A stretch of 64,000 bases of DNA from assembly GCA_023425645.1 (NCBI GenBank), contig JAFACG010000028.1, forward strand, positions 1 through 64,000. Direction: 5' to 3'. The translations under genes and the position numbers were made by a program. Shown here piece after piece: positions 8,418 to 17,214 of this stretch. The notes below the pieces were generated by a model. The model searched no databases. It was not told where the DNA came from and saw nothing but the letters and a program-made list of their open reading frames with translations. The DNA is from Pseudomonadota bacterium. GTDB lineage: Bacteria; Pseudomonadota; Gammaproteobacteria; Burkholderiales; Burkholderiaceae_B. How positions within the stretch are numbered: the first letter of the stretch is position 1; each line of letters begins with the position of its first letter.

Positions 8418-8444
8418 CGTCCTGTCTTTACAGGACGTTTTTTT
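8418..8444 (+). terminator. Terminator closing the oxygenase-amidase operon
   Basis: CGTCCTG and CAGGACG pair around a six-base loop and are followed by seven T. It starts 23 bases after the amidase stop. The DNA between 8395 and the next gene holds nothing else recognisable. Confidence 0.85.
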
Positions 8445-8460
8445 ATTCAAGCCGTTTTTT

Positions 8461-8895
8461 TTAAAGCTTGTGCAGAAAGTACTTTTCAAACAGCCATTTC
8501 AGGCCGTATAGTGCAGCAAAAACAAGGGCGACAATTGCCAGAAAATCAGCGCTGAACACGCTTTGCTGCTTATGGGGCAGCTCCAGATACACATGTTCAT
8601 CCGCGGGCCGCGCATAGGTCATGGGGATGGCTGCCTTGGGCAGGTCTGCCTGCAAAATGATGTATCTGCCGTCATGGGCCGCCTGCAATAACAGCGTGTC
8701 CACCTTGATGGGGGGCGGGCTGTGCTCCCGATCGGTATTGCACAGATGCTTGGCGCCTGCTGCCCAGTTGTCATTGTCTGCAGGACAGTAGGCGTTGATG
8801 GTGTGACCATTGCTGAAATGGACATTCAGCCATCCTTCGGAACGCGAGGCGACATCGCTGCTTACCGTTACGTCAGTCAGGCTTATGGTGGTCAT
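8461..8895 (-). CDS. Hypothetical protein with C-terminal membrane anchor
   Basis: This 144-residue protein is not recognised. Residues 1-105 are polar and look globular and beta-rich, with two Cys (C37 and C52). Residues about 115-137 form a single hydrophobic segment (FLAIVALVFAALYGLKWLF) ending in a short basic tail, typical of a tail-anchored or C-terminally anchored inner membrane protein. It is convergent with the amidase operon and has AT-rich DNA upstream. No signal peptide is seen. Its place inside the low-GC block suggests it travelled with the catabolic genes, but no functional link can be shown. Confidence 0.65.
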   Translation of the reverse strand: MTTISLTDVTVSSDVASRSEGWLNVHFSNGHTINAYCPADNDNWAAGAKHLCNTDREHSPPPIKVDTLLLQAAHDGRYIILQADLPKAAIPMTYARPADEHVYLELPHKQQSVFSADFLAIVALVFAALYGLKWLFEKYFLHKL

Positions 8896-9080
8896 GGTGC
8901 TTATCCCTTTGGCAGGTTCAACGTAGTCCTTCAGTCTGCTGTAGGAGGGGAGCGAGTCTGCTTATGATGAGTTCTACAGAAGGCTATTCTATAGGAGCCG
9001 GTATGGGAATATGCTTTTTGTATAAACAGACTTTCGTTTTTGTTAATTGGTTTTAATGTGAATCAATGATTTCACGCCAT

Positions 9081-9109
9081 AAAAAAACAGCCCTGTAAAA
9101 CAGGGCTGT
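9081..9109 (-). terminator. Terminator after MFS gene
   Basis: ACAGCCCTG and CAGGGCTGT pair around TAAAA. Read on the minus strand, the stem is followed by seven T. It closes the MFS permease transcript. The rest of 8896-9142 is AT-rich with no recognised gene. Confidence 0.88.
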
Positions 9110-9142
9110 CCAAGACTGAAAACGAGCAGGGAGTCTTATTGG

Positions 9143-10522
9143 CTAGCCGGCACTTGCCTTGCCCAGGCTGACAGCCGGCTTGGCATCATGTGCCGGTTCA
9201 GTGTGATAGCGACGCAAGGGCTTGTTGGCTGTCTCGGGCATCAAGATCGTGACCCAGAAGAAGCACAATACCGCCACCACGGTGACGTAAAAGGCCGGCG
9301 CCAGATAACTGCCGGTCTGGGCAGTCAGCCAGATGGCCAAGTAGGGAGCGGTGCCGCCGAACACGGCGAAGGTGATGTTGTAGCACATGCTCGATGCGGT
9401 ATAGCGCATGTCGGTGGGAAACATCTCGGACAGCAGCGTTACCGCCACGACACTGGCTGCAACCTGGCCGATGCCGATGATCAGCATGCCGATGATGGCC
9501 GCTTCCAGAGAGGCTCCCTTGCTGACGATGATGTAGGCGGGAATCGTGAACAACGCATGCCAGACAGCGGCGAACTGCATCATCCTGCGACGGCCCACTT
9601 TGTCGGAAATGACGCCGGCGATCGGTGTCAGCGCCGTCACGAAAAGCAGGGCAACCATATTGGCGGTCAGGGATTGTACCGGCGATAAGCCAATCACGGT
9701 ACGCAAGAAGGTGTTCATGTAGGTGGAGAAAATATAGAAGGACAAGGCGTACAGCACGATGAATCCGCCCAGCTTCACGATGTTGTAGCCTTCCGCCTTG
9801 AAGACCTGCGAGGCCGTGTAGCTGACCTGGCCCTTTTTCTCCGCACGCATTTGCTGGAATTCAGGCGATTCGGACAAGTGGTCACGGATGAAGAAGGCCA
9901 CGATACCCATTGGGATGGCCAGCAGGAAAATCGTGCGCCAGCCCCAATCCCCCATGGCTTCGGTCCCTACAATTGCCGCCAGAGCCGCACTGATCCCCGC
10001 GGCCAGCGCAAAGGCAAAGTAAGTCGCGCCCGACATGGCCCAGGCATAGGAATTGCGTTTGTTCATGGGGCTGTGCTCGACGGTGTATATGGTGGCGCCG
10101 GTATATTCACCACCTGCGGACAGTCCCTGGATGCAGCGGATGATGATCAGCAGAATCGGAGCCCAGATACCGATGCTGTGATAGGTGGGAATCAGGCCAA
10201 TCGCTGCGGTCGATCCGGACATCAGCAGGACGGTCAAGGCCAGGATCTTTTTTCGGCCAATCCTGTCTCCCAGCTTGCCGAAGTAGATTCCCCCCAGCGG
10301 CCTTACGATAAACGACACCAGAAACACGGCAAAGGTTGCCAGCAACCCAGCCATCTTGTCTTCCGAGGGGAAGAAGTTCTGTGCGATATAGACGGCCATG
10401 TAGCCGAATAAAGCAAAATCAAACCATTCAACGATAGTGCCTGCCGCTGAACCCATCATTACTTTTTTAATATGGCCGGTATCGGTATGTCCCGATTCCG
10501 CCACCTTGGTTTCCCTTTGCAT
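9143..10522 (-). CDS. MFS transporter of the metabolite:H+ symporter (MHS) family
   Basis: This protein of about 459 residues has 12 hydrophobic segments and the MHS-type signature GRKKILALTVLLMSG after the second helix, with the RPLGGIYFGKLGDRIGRKK loop. Relatives include KgtP, ProP and ShiA, which import organic acids, betaines or aromatic acids with protons. The ATG at 10522 is chosen over 10528 because GAGGAG is then eight bases away. It is divergent from a LysR gene and lies downstream of the oxygenase-amidase operon, so it is the likely importer of the same substrate. A betaine or aromatic acid would suit the MHS family and the Rieske type. Confidence 0.9.
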   Translation of the reverse strand: MQRETKVAESGHTDTGHIKKVMMGSAAGTIVEWFDFALFGYMAVYIAQNFFPSEDKMAGLLATFAVFLVSFIVRPLGGIYFGKLGDRIGRKKILALTVLLMSGSTAAIGLIPTYHSIGIWAPILLIIIRCIQGLSAGGEYTGATIYTVEHSPMNKRNSYAWAMSGATYFAFALAAGISAALAAIVGTEAMGDWGWRTIFLLAIPMGIVAFFIRDHLSESPEFQQMRAEKKGQVSYTASQVFKAEGYNIVKLGGFIVLYALSFYIFSTYMNTFLRTVIGLSPVQSLTANMVALLFVTALTPIAGVISDKVGRRRMMQFAAVWHALFTIPAYIIVSKGASLEAAIIGMLIIGIGQVAASVVAVTLLSEMFPTDMRYTASSMCYNITFAVFGGTAPYLAIWLTAQTGSYLAPAFYVTVVAVLCFFWVTILMPETANKPLRRYHTEPAHDAKPAVSLGKASAG

Positions 10523-10785
10523 ACTCATGTCTCCTCAAGTGCTGGGACTATCTGTTTTTTCTGAAATCAAATCCTGTGGGAATATTCGTTCTTATTATTT
10601 ATACGTTGATGTAGGTCTTATTGATGTTCTTCCAAAGGTCGAATAGAGAATCGACTGGAACAGGACGGAATCCTCCTTGCTATCTGGGGCTGAATGAGGT
10701 CATGAGATCCTCGTGGATATGCTGGCCAGCACGTGATCGATAAGCTAAACCTCTGCAAATTGCTTGTCCATTCACTATTCGCGCA

Positions 10786-10813
10786 CTATTATTGATCGTG
10801 ATGTTAATAATAG
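10786..10813 (+). promoter_or_regulatory. Inverted repeat operator between MFS and LysR genes
   Basis: CTATTATT and AATAATAG form a perfect 8-bp inverted repeat with a 12-base spacer, ending 16 bases before the LysR start at 10830. A short direct repeat, CACTATT, lies at 10773 and 10785. This suits an autoregulatory LysR site controlling the divergent MFS gene. The remainder of the 307-base gap (10523-10829) is AT-rich with no gene. Confidence 0.55.
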
Positions 10814-10829
10814 AAAAACGAGCTGAGCC

Positions 10830-11750
10830 ATGATCCCAGGACGTCTCGACTTGCATCACTTGCGGGCCTTTAAAACGGTGGCCGAGCAGCTGCACTTCAA
10901 GAAGGCGGCCGAGCTGCTGCATATCACGCAACCGGGGCTGACGCGCATCATCAAGAAACTTGAAGATGACTTGCAGGTGGACCTGTTCGAGCGCAGTACC
11001 CGCCAGGTCAAACTGACCGCGGCTGGTTTCCTGCTTTTGCAAGAGATCGAGCAAGTATTCGTGCACCTGGAGCGGGGCATCGAGCTGGCTCAGAAAGCCA
11101 AGTTTGGTGATATCGGTCATTTGATCATCGCCTATAACGACTACGCCGTTCAGGATGTGCTGCCCAGAACGCTGGAACATTTCAAGCAGCAGTACTCCAA
11201 CATCACCACCGACCTGCTATATATGCCGACTCAGCAGCAGATCCAGGGCCTGCAGCAGGGCAGCCTCGACCTGGGCTTCGGCTTTGCGTTTTCCGATGAT
11301 CCTGAAGAGCTGGGGGTGCGGTGGAAGCCGGTGTGTCGCGATGATCCGATTGTGTTGTTGCAGAGCCATCATCCTTTGGCAAAGGAAAAGACCATTCCTT
11401 TGGTGGATCTCGCCAATGAACGCTTTGTGGTGGGCAGCAAGACTCACTGGCAGGTATGGCGGCGTTATTTTTATTCCTTGTGCCGTCATGCCGGGTTTCA
11501 CCCCAATTCCGTGCAGGAAGCCAGCACCATTACCGGGATCATGAGCATGGTCGCGGCCAATATCGGCATTGCGATTTTGTCCCAGTCCCTGCGCAAGTAC
11601 GTACACCGGGACCTGGTTGCGATTGATCTGGACTTGTCAGGGCAACACCCACAGTCCTTCATCAACATCATGTGGCAGGAAAGCAATGCCAACCCTTGCG
11701 TACCTTTGTTTATCCAGACCATCTCTTCAGGCTTGATGGCATCCACCTGA
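10830..11750 (+). CDS. LysR-family transcriptional regulator
   Basis: This 306-residue LysR protein has an N-terminal helix-turn-helix (LHFKKAAELLHITQPGLTRIIKKLE, with the typical TQPGLTR core) and a C-terminal ligand-binding domain. The LHHLRAFKTVAEQLHF opening is typical of the BenM/CatM/CbbR-like group. It is divergent from the MFS permease with a strong inverted repeat in between, so it probably controls the permease and itself. The window has two LysR genes flanking one catabolic cluster, which suggests separate control of uptake and breakdown. The effector is unknown. Confidence 0.92.
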   Translation: MIPGRLDLHHLRAFKTVAEQLHFKKAAELLHITQPGLTRIIKKLEDDLQVDLFERSTRQVKLTAAGFLLLQEIEQVFVHLERGIELAQKAKFGDIGHLIIAYNDYAVQDVLPRTLEHFKQQYSNITTDLLYMPTQQQIQGLQQGSLDLGFGFAFSDDPEELGVRWKPVCRDDPIVLLQSHHPLAKEKTIPLVDLANERFVVGSKTHWQVWRRYFYSLCRHAGFHPNSVQEASTITGIMSMVAANIGIAILSQSLRKYVHRDLVAIDLDLSGQHPQSFINIMWQESNANPCVPLFIQTISSGLMAST

Positions 11751-11847
11751 TCGGCCTTGAGTATTTCTCATGGCTCTGTGACGAGCGGTCATGATTGAAG
11801 ACGGGCGGTTTTGCTACATTGCAATTTTCAAATACATGCCCGTCTCC

Positions 11848-12261
11848 ATGAGCACCTCTGAAATACAATTTGGCCTTGATCATGTCATGCTGCGCGTACT
11901 GGATCTGGAGCGATCCCTGGCGTTCTACAGAGACATTCTGGGCATGAAGATACTGCGGCGCACCGATTACGAATCAGGCAGATTCACCAATGTGTTTCTC
12001 AGCTTTGATGAAGCCACCCAGTCCAGCCTGGAGTTGACGTATAACTGGGACCAGCCGGAACCCTACGAAAAGGGCCGGGCGTTCGGTCATCTGGCATTGA
12101 TGGTGAATGATGTTCATCAGGCTGTGCGCAAGCTGGAAGAGAGCGGGGTAAAGATAAAGACACCGCCCAAACAGATGAATCACGGCAAACGTACGATTGC
12201 GTTTGTGTTGGACCCCGATGAGTACCTGATTGAACTGGTGGAGCCTCTTGCATCGCCCTGA
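11848..12261 (+). CDS. VOC-fold protein (glyoxalase I / extradiol dioxygenase family)
   Basis: This protein of about 137 residues has the lactoylglutathione-lyase pattern: DHVMLRVLDLERSLAFYRDILG near the N-terminus, GHLALMVNDV in the second module and a C-terminal DPDEYLIELVE carrying the last metal-ligand Glu. Metal ligands of the fold would be H11, E58-type, H89-type and E133-type positions. Upstream in-frame starts exist at 11791 and 11836. The ATG at 11848 best fits the family length, but no clear ribosome site supports any of them. It could detoxify methylglyoxal (GloA-like) or act in the nearby catabolic pathway. Its lower GC matches the cluster. Confidence 0.8.
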   Translation: MSTSEIQFGLDHVMLRVLDLERSLAFYRDILGMKILRRTDYESGRFTNVFLSFDEATQSSLELTYNWDQPEPYEKGRAFGHLALMVNDVHQAVRKLEESGVKIKTPPKQMNHGKRTIAFVLDPDEYLIELVEPLASP

Positions 12262-12294
12262 TGAAGGCCTGCGTCCCGTTTGATGTGCCGTATG

Positions 12295-12335
12295 AAACAA
12301 AGACCAAGCGCCGCGATGACGCATGGTCTTTGTTT
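12295..12335. terminator. Convergent hairpin between VOC gene and ubiD
   Basis: AAACAAAGACCA and TGGTCTTTGTTT form a 12-bp stem with a 17-base loop between two convergent genes. The A and T ends suit termination in both directions. The large loop lowers confidence. Confidence 0.55.
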
Positions 12336-12373
12336 ATCTCTGGGCCGGCCTGTCGTTCAAGGGGCTGTTGCGC

Positions 12374-13918
12374 CTACAGCCCCAGGGACGACCATATGTC
12401 ATCCACTTTCTTCCGGGTGGCGTCGTCCATCTTGATCGGCACGCCCCATTCGCGCTGGGTCTCGCCAGGCCATTTGTTGGTCGCATCCATTCCCATTTTG
12501 CCGCCCAGCCCGGATACCGGCGAAGCAAAGTCCAGATAGTCGATCGGTGTGTTTTCCACCAGCACGGTATCGCGCACCGGGTCCATGCGCGTGGTCATGG
12601 CCCAGATCACTTCCTTCCAGTCGCGCGTGTTGACGTCCTCGTCGACCACCACGATGAACTTGGTGTACATGAACTGGCGCAGAATGCTCCAGACCCCGAA
12701 CATCACGCGCTTGGCGTGGCCGGCATACTGCTTGCGGATGGAGACCACGGCCAGCCGGTAGCTGCAGCCTTCGGGCGGCAAGTAGAAGTCAACGATTTCC
12801 GGCAGCTGCTTGCGCAGCAGCGGCACGAATACCTCGTTCAGGGCCACGCCCAGCACGGCCGGCTCGTCCGGCGGCTTGCCGGTGTAGGTGCTGTGATAGA
12901 TGGGCTTGCGGCGCATGGTGATGCGCTCCACCGTGAACACCGGGAACCAGTCCTGCTCGTTGTAGTAACCGGTGTGATCGCCATAGGGGCCTTCCAGCGC
13001 CATTTCATAGCCGCTGTCGGGCGGCGGGTTCACGCCCTCGGGCACGACGGGGGCCAGCGCGTCCGGATGGCTGCCGGGCAGGATGTGGCCTTCCAGCACG
13101 ATTTCCGCCCAGGCGGGCACGGACAATTCGCTGCCCAGGGCCTTGGCCACTTCCGTGCGCGAGCCGCGCAGCAGGCCCGCGAACTGGTATTCGGACAGGC
13201 TGTCGGGTACCGGGGTGACCGCGCCCAGGATGGTGGCCGGATCCGTGCCCAGCGCCACGGCGATGGGAAAGGGCTGGCCGGGATGGGCCAGGGCGTGGTC
13301 GCGGAAGTCCAGCGCGCCGCCGCGGTGCGAGAGCCAGCGCATGATGAGCTTGTTGCGGCCGATGAGCTGCTGGCGGTAGATGCCCAGGTTCTGTCGCTTG
13401 GCGTGCGGCCCCTTGGTGATCACCAGGCCCCAGGTCAGCAGGGGGGCCACGTCGCCCGGCCAGCACAATTGCAGCGGAATCTGGTTCAGGTCCACGTCCT
13501 TGCCTTCCAGGACGACTTCCTGGCAGGCGGGCGAGCGCACGTTCTTGGGGCTCATGTCCCAGAGCGCGGATTTCAGCATGGACACCTTGGCCAGCGCATC
13601 GCGCATGCCTCGCGGCGCCTCGGGTTCTTTCAGAGAGGCCAGTAGCTCGCCGGTCTCGCGCAGGGCCGACACGTCCTGCGTGCCCATGCCCAGAGCCACG
13701 CGCTGAGGCGTGCCGAACAGATTGGCCAGTACGGGCATGGCGGCGGGAGCACCGTTGTGCTGCGCATTTTCGAACAGCAGGGCCGGGCCACCGGCGCGCA
13801 GCACGCGGTCGCTGATCTCCGTCATTTCCAGGCGGGTCGACACCGGCTGCGTAATCCGCTTCAGATCGCCACGCGCTTCCAGCTGGGCAATAAAGTCTCT
13901 CAAGTCACGGTATTTCAC
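12374..13918 (-). CDS. ubiD: UbiD-family prenylated-FMN decarboxylase
   Basis: This 514-residue UbiD-family decarboxylase has the N-terminal [14 protein letters not shown] opening, a central GLYRQQ-type region and the C-terminal [13 protein letters not shown] stretch of 3-octaprenyl-4-hydroxybenzoate decarboxylase. Length and sequence flavour match the ubiquinone-biosynthesis enzyme, which needs prFMN made by UbiX (not in this window). The start codon is GTG at 13918, which gives the family N-terminus. It is divergent from the lytic transglycosylase gene with an 80-base gap. A role in aromatic-acid decarboxylation other than quinone synthesis is possible for the superfamily but less likely. 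Confidence 0.92.
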   Translation of the reverse strand: MKYRDLRDFIAQLEARGDLKRITQPVSTRLEMTEISDRVLRAGGPALLFENAQHNGAPAAMPVLANLFGTPQRVALGMGTQDVSALRETGELLASLKEPEAPRGMRDALAKVSMLKSALWDMSPKNVRSPACQEVVLEGKDVDLNQIPLQLCWPGDVAPLLTWGLVITKGPHAKRQNLGIYRQQLIGRNKLIMRWLSHRGGALDFRDHALAHPGQPFPIAVALGTDPATILGAVTPVPDSLSEYQFAGLLRGSRTEVAKALGSELSVPAWAEIVLEGHILPGSHPDALAPVVPEGVNPPPDSGYEMALEGPYGDHTGYYNEQDWFPVFTVERITMRRKPIYHSTYTGKPPDEPAVLGVALNEVFVPLLRKQLPEIVDFYLPPEGCSYRLAVVSIRKQYAGHAKRVMFGVWSILRQFMYTKFIVVVDEDVNTRDWKEVIWAMTTRMDPVRDTVLVENTPIDYLDFASPVSGLGGKMGMDATNKWPGETQREWGVPIKMDDATRKKVDDIWSSLGL

Positions 13919-13998
13919 AGATGAAAGTGGCTCCGGCTACATTTGATTGGATCGTTAAGGTTAACATCGGGCAGTCTGCAACACTAAGGATGCCACGG

Positions 13999-14838
13999 AT
14001 GGTTTTCCAGGAAATGGATCATGTGCTCAGTCGTTCGGCTCGCACCCTGACGTATCGCGTCGGCGAGCTGGTGCACGTCTGCGCCATGTACCTGGGCATT
14101 GCCGTGCTGGTCACGATCGCCGCCTGCGTGGTCGTGCCCTCGATGCGCGCCCAGTTTAACCAGCTTTACACCGGACTCGTGCAAACCCTGCGTCCGGAAG
14201 CGGTGAAATACGACGCCTACAGCCAGGCCGTCTGGCCTGCCGAGCAGCAGCTGCAGGATGAACCGGCGGCCGACGCCAACTTGACGCCGGCCGAGCAGCG
14301 CCAGGCCGTGTCGGCCTACCAGGGCTTCATGCGCAACTTGCGCGCCTCGGTGGCGGGCCAGCCGGTGGAAGGCGTGACGCCCGCCCAGATGCAGGCCCTG
14401 CGCAGCTACCTGGCCCGCAAGTACAAGATCGCCCATTCCGTGGCCGGGGCCCTGATCCACACCGCCTTCATCGTGGGCAAGGAAAAGAATCTGGATCCGC
14501 AGCTGATCCTGGCGGTCATCGCCATCGAATCGCGCTACAACCCGTATGCGGAAAGCCATGTGGGCGCGCAAGGCCTGATGCAGGTCATGACCAAGGTGCA
14601 CAAGGAAAAATTCGACATCTACATGGAGGGCACGCTGGCGGTGCTCAGCCCCGAAGCCAATGTGCGCGTGGGAGCCCAGATCCTGTCCGACTGCATACGG
14701 CGGCGGGGCTCCGTCGAGGGCGGCCTGGCCTGCTATGTGGGCGCCACGGGGCCGAGCGACGGCGGCTACGGGGCCAAGGTCCTGGCCGAACGGCGCCGCA
14801 TCGCCCTGGCTTCGGGCATTCCCATCCGTACGGGCTGA
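13999..14838 (+). CDS. Membrane-anchored lytic transglycosylase (SLT domain)
   Basis: This protein of about 279 residues has an N-terminal membrane segment (about residues 27-45, MYLGIAVLVTIAACVVV) and a C-terminal goose-lysozyme/SLT domain with the catalytic Glu in AVIAIESRYNPYAES, the GAQGLMQVM motif and a late AYVGA-type repeat (CYVGATGPS). It would cleave the glycan strands of peptidoglycan in the periplasm. In-frame starts exist at 13921 and 13990. The ATG at 13999 is preferred because AAGGA lies eight bases before it, and the 13921 start would leave only two bases to ubiD. It ends 14 bases before the convergent aminotransferase gene. Confidence 0.88.
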   Translation: MVFQEMDHVLSRSARTLTYRVGELVHVCAMYLGIAVLVTIAACVVVPSMRAQFNQLYTGLVQTLRPEAVKYDAYSQAVWPAEQQLQDEPAADANLTPAEQRQAVSAYQGFMRNLRASVAGQPVEGVTPAQMQALRSYLARKYKIAHSVAGALIHTAFIVGKEKNLDPQLILAVIAIESRYNPYAESHVGAQGLMQVMTKVHKEKFDIYMEGTLAVLSPEANVRVGAQILSDCIRRRGSVEGGLACYVGATGPSDGGYGAKVLAERRRIALASGIPIRTG

Positions 14839-14852
14839 GCCCGCCCCTGGCG

Positions 14853-16013
14853 TCAGCGTCCCAGGAAGCGGCCCAGGCGGGCGATGGCTTCCTGCAGGCG
14901 ATCCATGCCGGTGGAGTAGGCCAGGCGCAGGGTGTAGGAGGCATGCGCATGGCCGAAGTCGCGGCCCGGCACGGCGGCCACGCCGGCTTCGTGCAGCAGC
15001 AGGTGCGAGAACGCGTCGCTGTCCTGGCTGTGCTCCCGGATGTCGGCGTAGATGTAGAAGGCGCCGTCGGGGCGCACCGGCACGCGCAGGCCCAGGCGCT
15101 CGAGCTCGGGCAGCAGGTAGTCGCGGCGCTGCTTGAAGGCCAGGCGGCGCTCTTCGTAGATGGCCATGGTTTCGGGTTCGAAGCAGGCCAGGGCGGCGTG
15201 CTGGGCCAGCGATGGCGCGCAGATCGCCAGGCTGGAGGCCATGCGCTCGCAGACCGCCGTCATCCAGGCAGGGGCGATGACCCATCCCAGGCGCCAGCCC
15301 GTCATGTGAAAGTATTTTGAGAAGCTGTTGATGACGATGATGTCCTGATCCAGCGTAAGGGCGCTGAGCGGTGCCTCTTCATAGAACAGGCCCAGGTAGA
15401 TCTCGTCCATGATGATGAAGCCGTCGCGGGCGCGCACTTCGGCGATCAGCTCTTTCAGGGCGGGGCGCGAGATGGTGGCGCCGGTGGGATTGCTCGGCGA
15501 GGCGATCAGTACGCCGCGCGTGGCGGGGCCCCAATGCTCACGGATGTGCCGGGCGCTGAGCTGGAAGCGTTCGTCGGCGCTGGCCGGGATCAGGCGCGCC
15601 ACGCCGCCGGCGGCCGTGATGAAGTTCTGGTTGGCCGGGTAGGAGGGGTCGGGCATCAGCACTTCGTCGCCCGGGTTGATCAGCGCCAGCGTGGCCAGCG
15701 ACAGGGCGCCGGAGGCTCCGGCCGTGACCAGGATGCGGGATGGGTCCACGCGCGCGCGGAACTGCTGTTCGTAGTACAGCGCGATGCGCTCGCGCAGCGC
15801 TGCCAGGCCCGCCGGCGCCGTGTACTGGCCCAGTCCTTGTTCGGCCGCCCGGCGCAGGGCTTCCACGACCGGCTGGGGCGCGGTGAAGTCCGGCTCGCCT
15901 ATGCCCAGGCTGATGATGTCGCGGCCGGCGGCCTGCAGGGCATTGGCTTGCTTGAAGAGTTCCACGGCGTGGAAGGGAGCGACCAGTTCGGTGCGGCTGG
16001 CGAGGCGGGACAT
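14853..16013 (-). CDS. PLP-dependent class I/II aminotransferase
   Basis: This 386-residue fold-type I aminotransferase has the cofactor lysine in INSFSKYFHMTGWRLG, the SPSNPTGA substrate-carboxylate region and an MDEIYLGLFYEE strand. It belongs to the aspartate/alanine aminotransferase family and would move an amino group between an amino acid and a 2-oxo acid. The reading frame stays open far upstream to 16688, but the ATG at 16013 gives the family N-terminus (MSRLASRTELVAPFHA). The longer form would run through the divergent gene. The substrate cannot be told from sequence. Confidence 0.9.
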   Translation of the reverse strand: MSRLASRTELVAPFHAVELFKQANALQAAGRDIISLGIGEPDFTAPQPVVEALRRAAEQGLGQYTAPAGLAALRERIALYYEQQFRARVDPSRILVTAGASGALSLATLALINPGDEVLMPDPSYPANQNFITAAGGVARLIPASADERFQLSARHIREHWGPATRGVLIASPSNPTGATISRPALKELIAEVRARDGFIIMDEIYLGLFYEEAPLSALTLDQDIIVINSFSKYFHMTGWRLGWVIAPAWMTAVCERMASSLAICAPSLAQHAALACFEPETMAIYEERRLAFKQRRDYLLPELERLGLRVPVRPDGAFYIYADIREHSQDSDAFSHLLLHEAGVAAVPGRDFGHAHASYTLRLAYSTGMDRLQEAIARLGRFLGR

Positions 16014-16143
16014 ACGGCAAATCTCGGGCAAAAAGTGTATTGTAGTGCGTTGCTCGAAAGGGCAGCGGGGCGGCCTGGACCGCGCGTGCGCGGCGCGCAA
16101 GGGTCGGCCTGTCTCAAGTTTAGGTCTGTTGCAGGAAAAGTCT

Positions 16144-17058
16144 ATGGTTTCTCCGTCCCGGCGTGCATTTCTCATGGGGCGCCGCCCGCCCCAGACGGCC
16201 TGGCAGGCGTTTGGCTCGCGCCTGGCGGCCCGGGTCCAGGGCTCGTTTCTCCAGTTGGACGATGCCGAGGGGCATGAACAGGCCCGCCTGGCGCCCGACT
16301 CCAGCGCCGACGTGCATATCGCCCTGACCCTGGCCGCCGAGTACGGCATCACCTTGGGGCTGGACGGCGTGCCGCTGGCCGCCGAACCGCAAGGGCCGAC
16401 GCTCTGGCTGGCGCCGGGACGCCAGATGGCGCGCTGCGAACGCCTGGAGCCGGGCTCGCCCTTGTGGTTCGTGCAGCCCGGCTGCCTGCTGGGCGAGCTG
16501 GAGGCCCATGGCTTCGCGGGACTGGCGCACCTGCCGGCGGGCATGAGCGTGGGAGCCTGGCTGGCCGACCGCCGCCTGCATGCCTGGCCCGCGGGCCGCA
16601 CGGCCCTGTCCGGGCTGCGGCACTGTTCTGTGCTGCTGGCCGACAATACGCAGGCGGCGCTGGGGCCTTTCGGCGAAGCCAATCGCAATCCGCTCGACAG
16701 CCTGCGCCTGCAGCAGCTGATTCCCGCCTTGTTCCAGCTGATGTCCCGGCCGGATACGCAGGCTCTGATGCAGGGCGGATGGCCGGGCTGCGAATGGCCG
16801 GGACGCTACCGGCTGGACGCCCTGCAGCCGGCGGCCGGCGACGGCATTAATCTGGCGCACCTGATGCTGGGCCATGGGGGCGATCTGGCCTGGGTGGAAT
16901 GGCTGGTGCTGGACGAGAACCTGCAAGCCGGCGCTGACCCGGACGACTGGCGCTGGCCGGGCGAAGGCCAGTCCTGGCAGGCCCAGGATGTGGACAGCCA
17001 GGTGAAGGCCCTGTTCGATCCCACCGATCGTTTTTCCTATCCCGGCCAGGCGCTGTAG
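16144..17058 (+). CDS. GlcE-like/FAD-linked oxidase-related protein
   Basis: This 304-residue protein ends in VKALFDPTDRFSYPGQAL, the typical C-terminus of FAD-linked oxidases such as GlcE (FDP..F.PG). The N-terminus has SRRAFL, a twin-arginine-like motif, but no convincing hydrophobic stretch follows, so export is doubtful. The body is shorter than GlcE (about 350) and I cannot see a clear PP-loop for FAD binding, so it may be a degenerate or non-FAD relative. It lies divergent from the aminotransferase and upstream of maeB. The start is the ATG at 16144; the frame is open further back, but only as the shadow of the opposite gene. Confidence 0.6.
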   Translation: MVSPSRRAFLMGRRPPQTAWQAFGSRLAARVQGSFLQLDDAEGHEQARLAPDSSADVHIALTLAAEYGITLGLDGVPLAAEPQGPTLWLAPGRQMARCERLEPGSPLWFVQPGCLLGELEAHGFAGLAHLPAGMSVGAWLADRRLHAWPAGRTALSGLRHCSVLLADNTQAALGPFGEANRNPLDSLRLQQLIPALFQLMSRPDTQALMQGGWPGCEWPGRYRLDALQPAAGDGINLAHLMLGHGGDLAWVEWLVLDENLQAGADPDDWRWPGEGQSWQAQDVDSQVKALFDPTDRFSYPGQAL

Positions 17059-17214
17059 CCGATCTGTCCTGCCCGATTTCCCCAGCCTCATGCTCAAGGG
17101 CTAGAATGAACCCTGTCCCGTCCTGGCGAGGGGATGACGCCACTGGGGCCGGGGAATGACGATTCGCCGCCGGGCCGCCAGTTCGTTCAATGGTTTTTTG
17201 TGTAGGTGTACAGC

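Noticed and set aside
12323..13645. 440-codon + strand frame opposite ubiD
   Set aside because: Antisense of ubiD, with no motif or ribosome site.
13921..13998. N-terminal extension of the lytic transglycosylase
   Set aside because: It would leave a two-base gap to ubiD and has no ribosome site, while ATG 13999 has AAGGA at good spacing.
14853..16688. 611-codon form of the aminotransferase
   Set aside because: The extra 225 residues run through the divergent GlcE-like gene and do not resemble a protein. ATG 16013 gives the family N-terminus.
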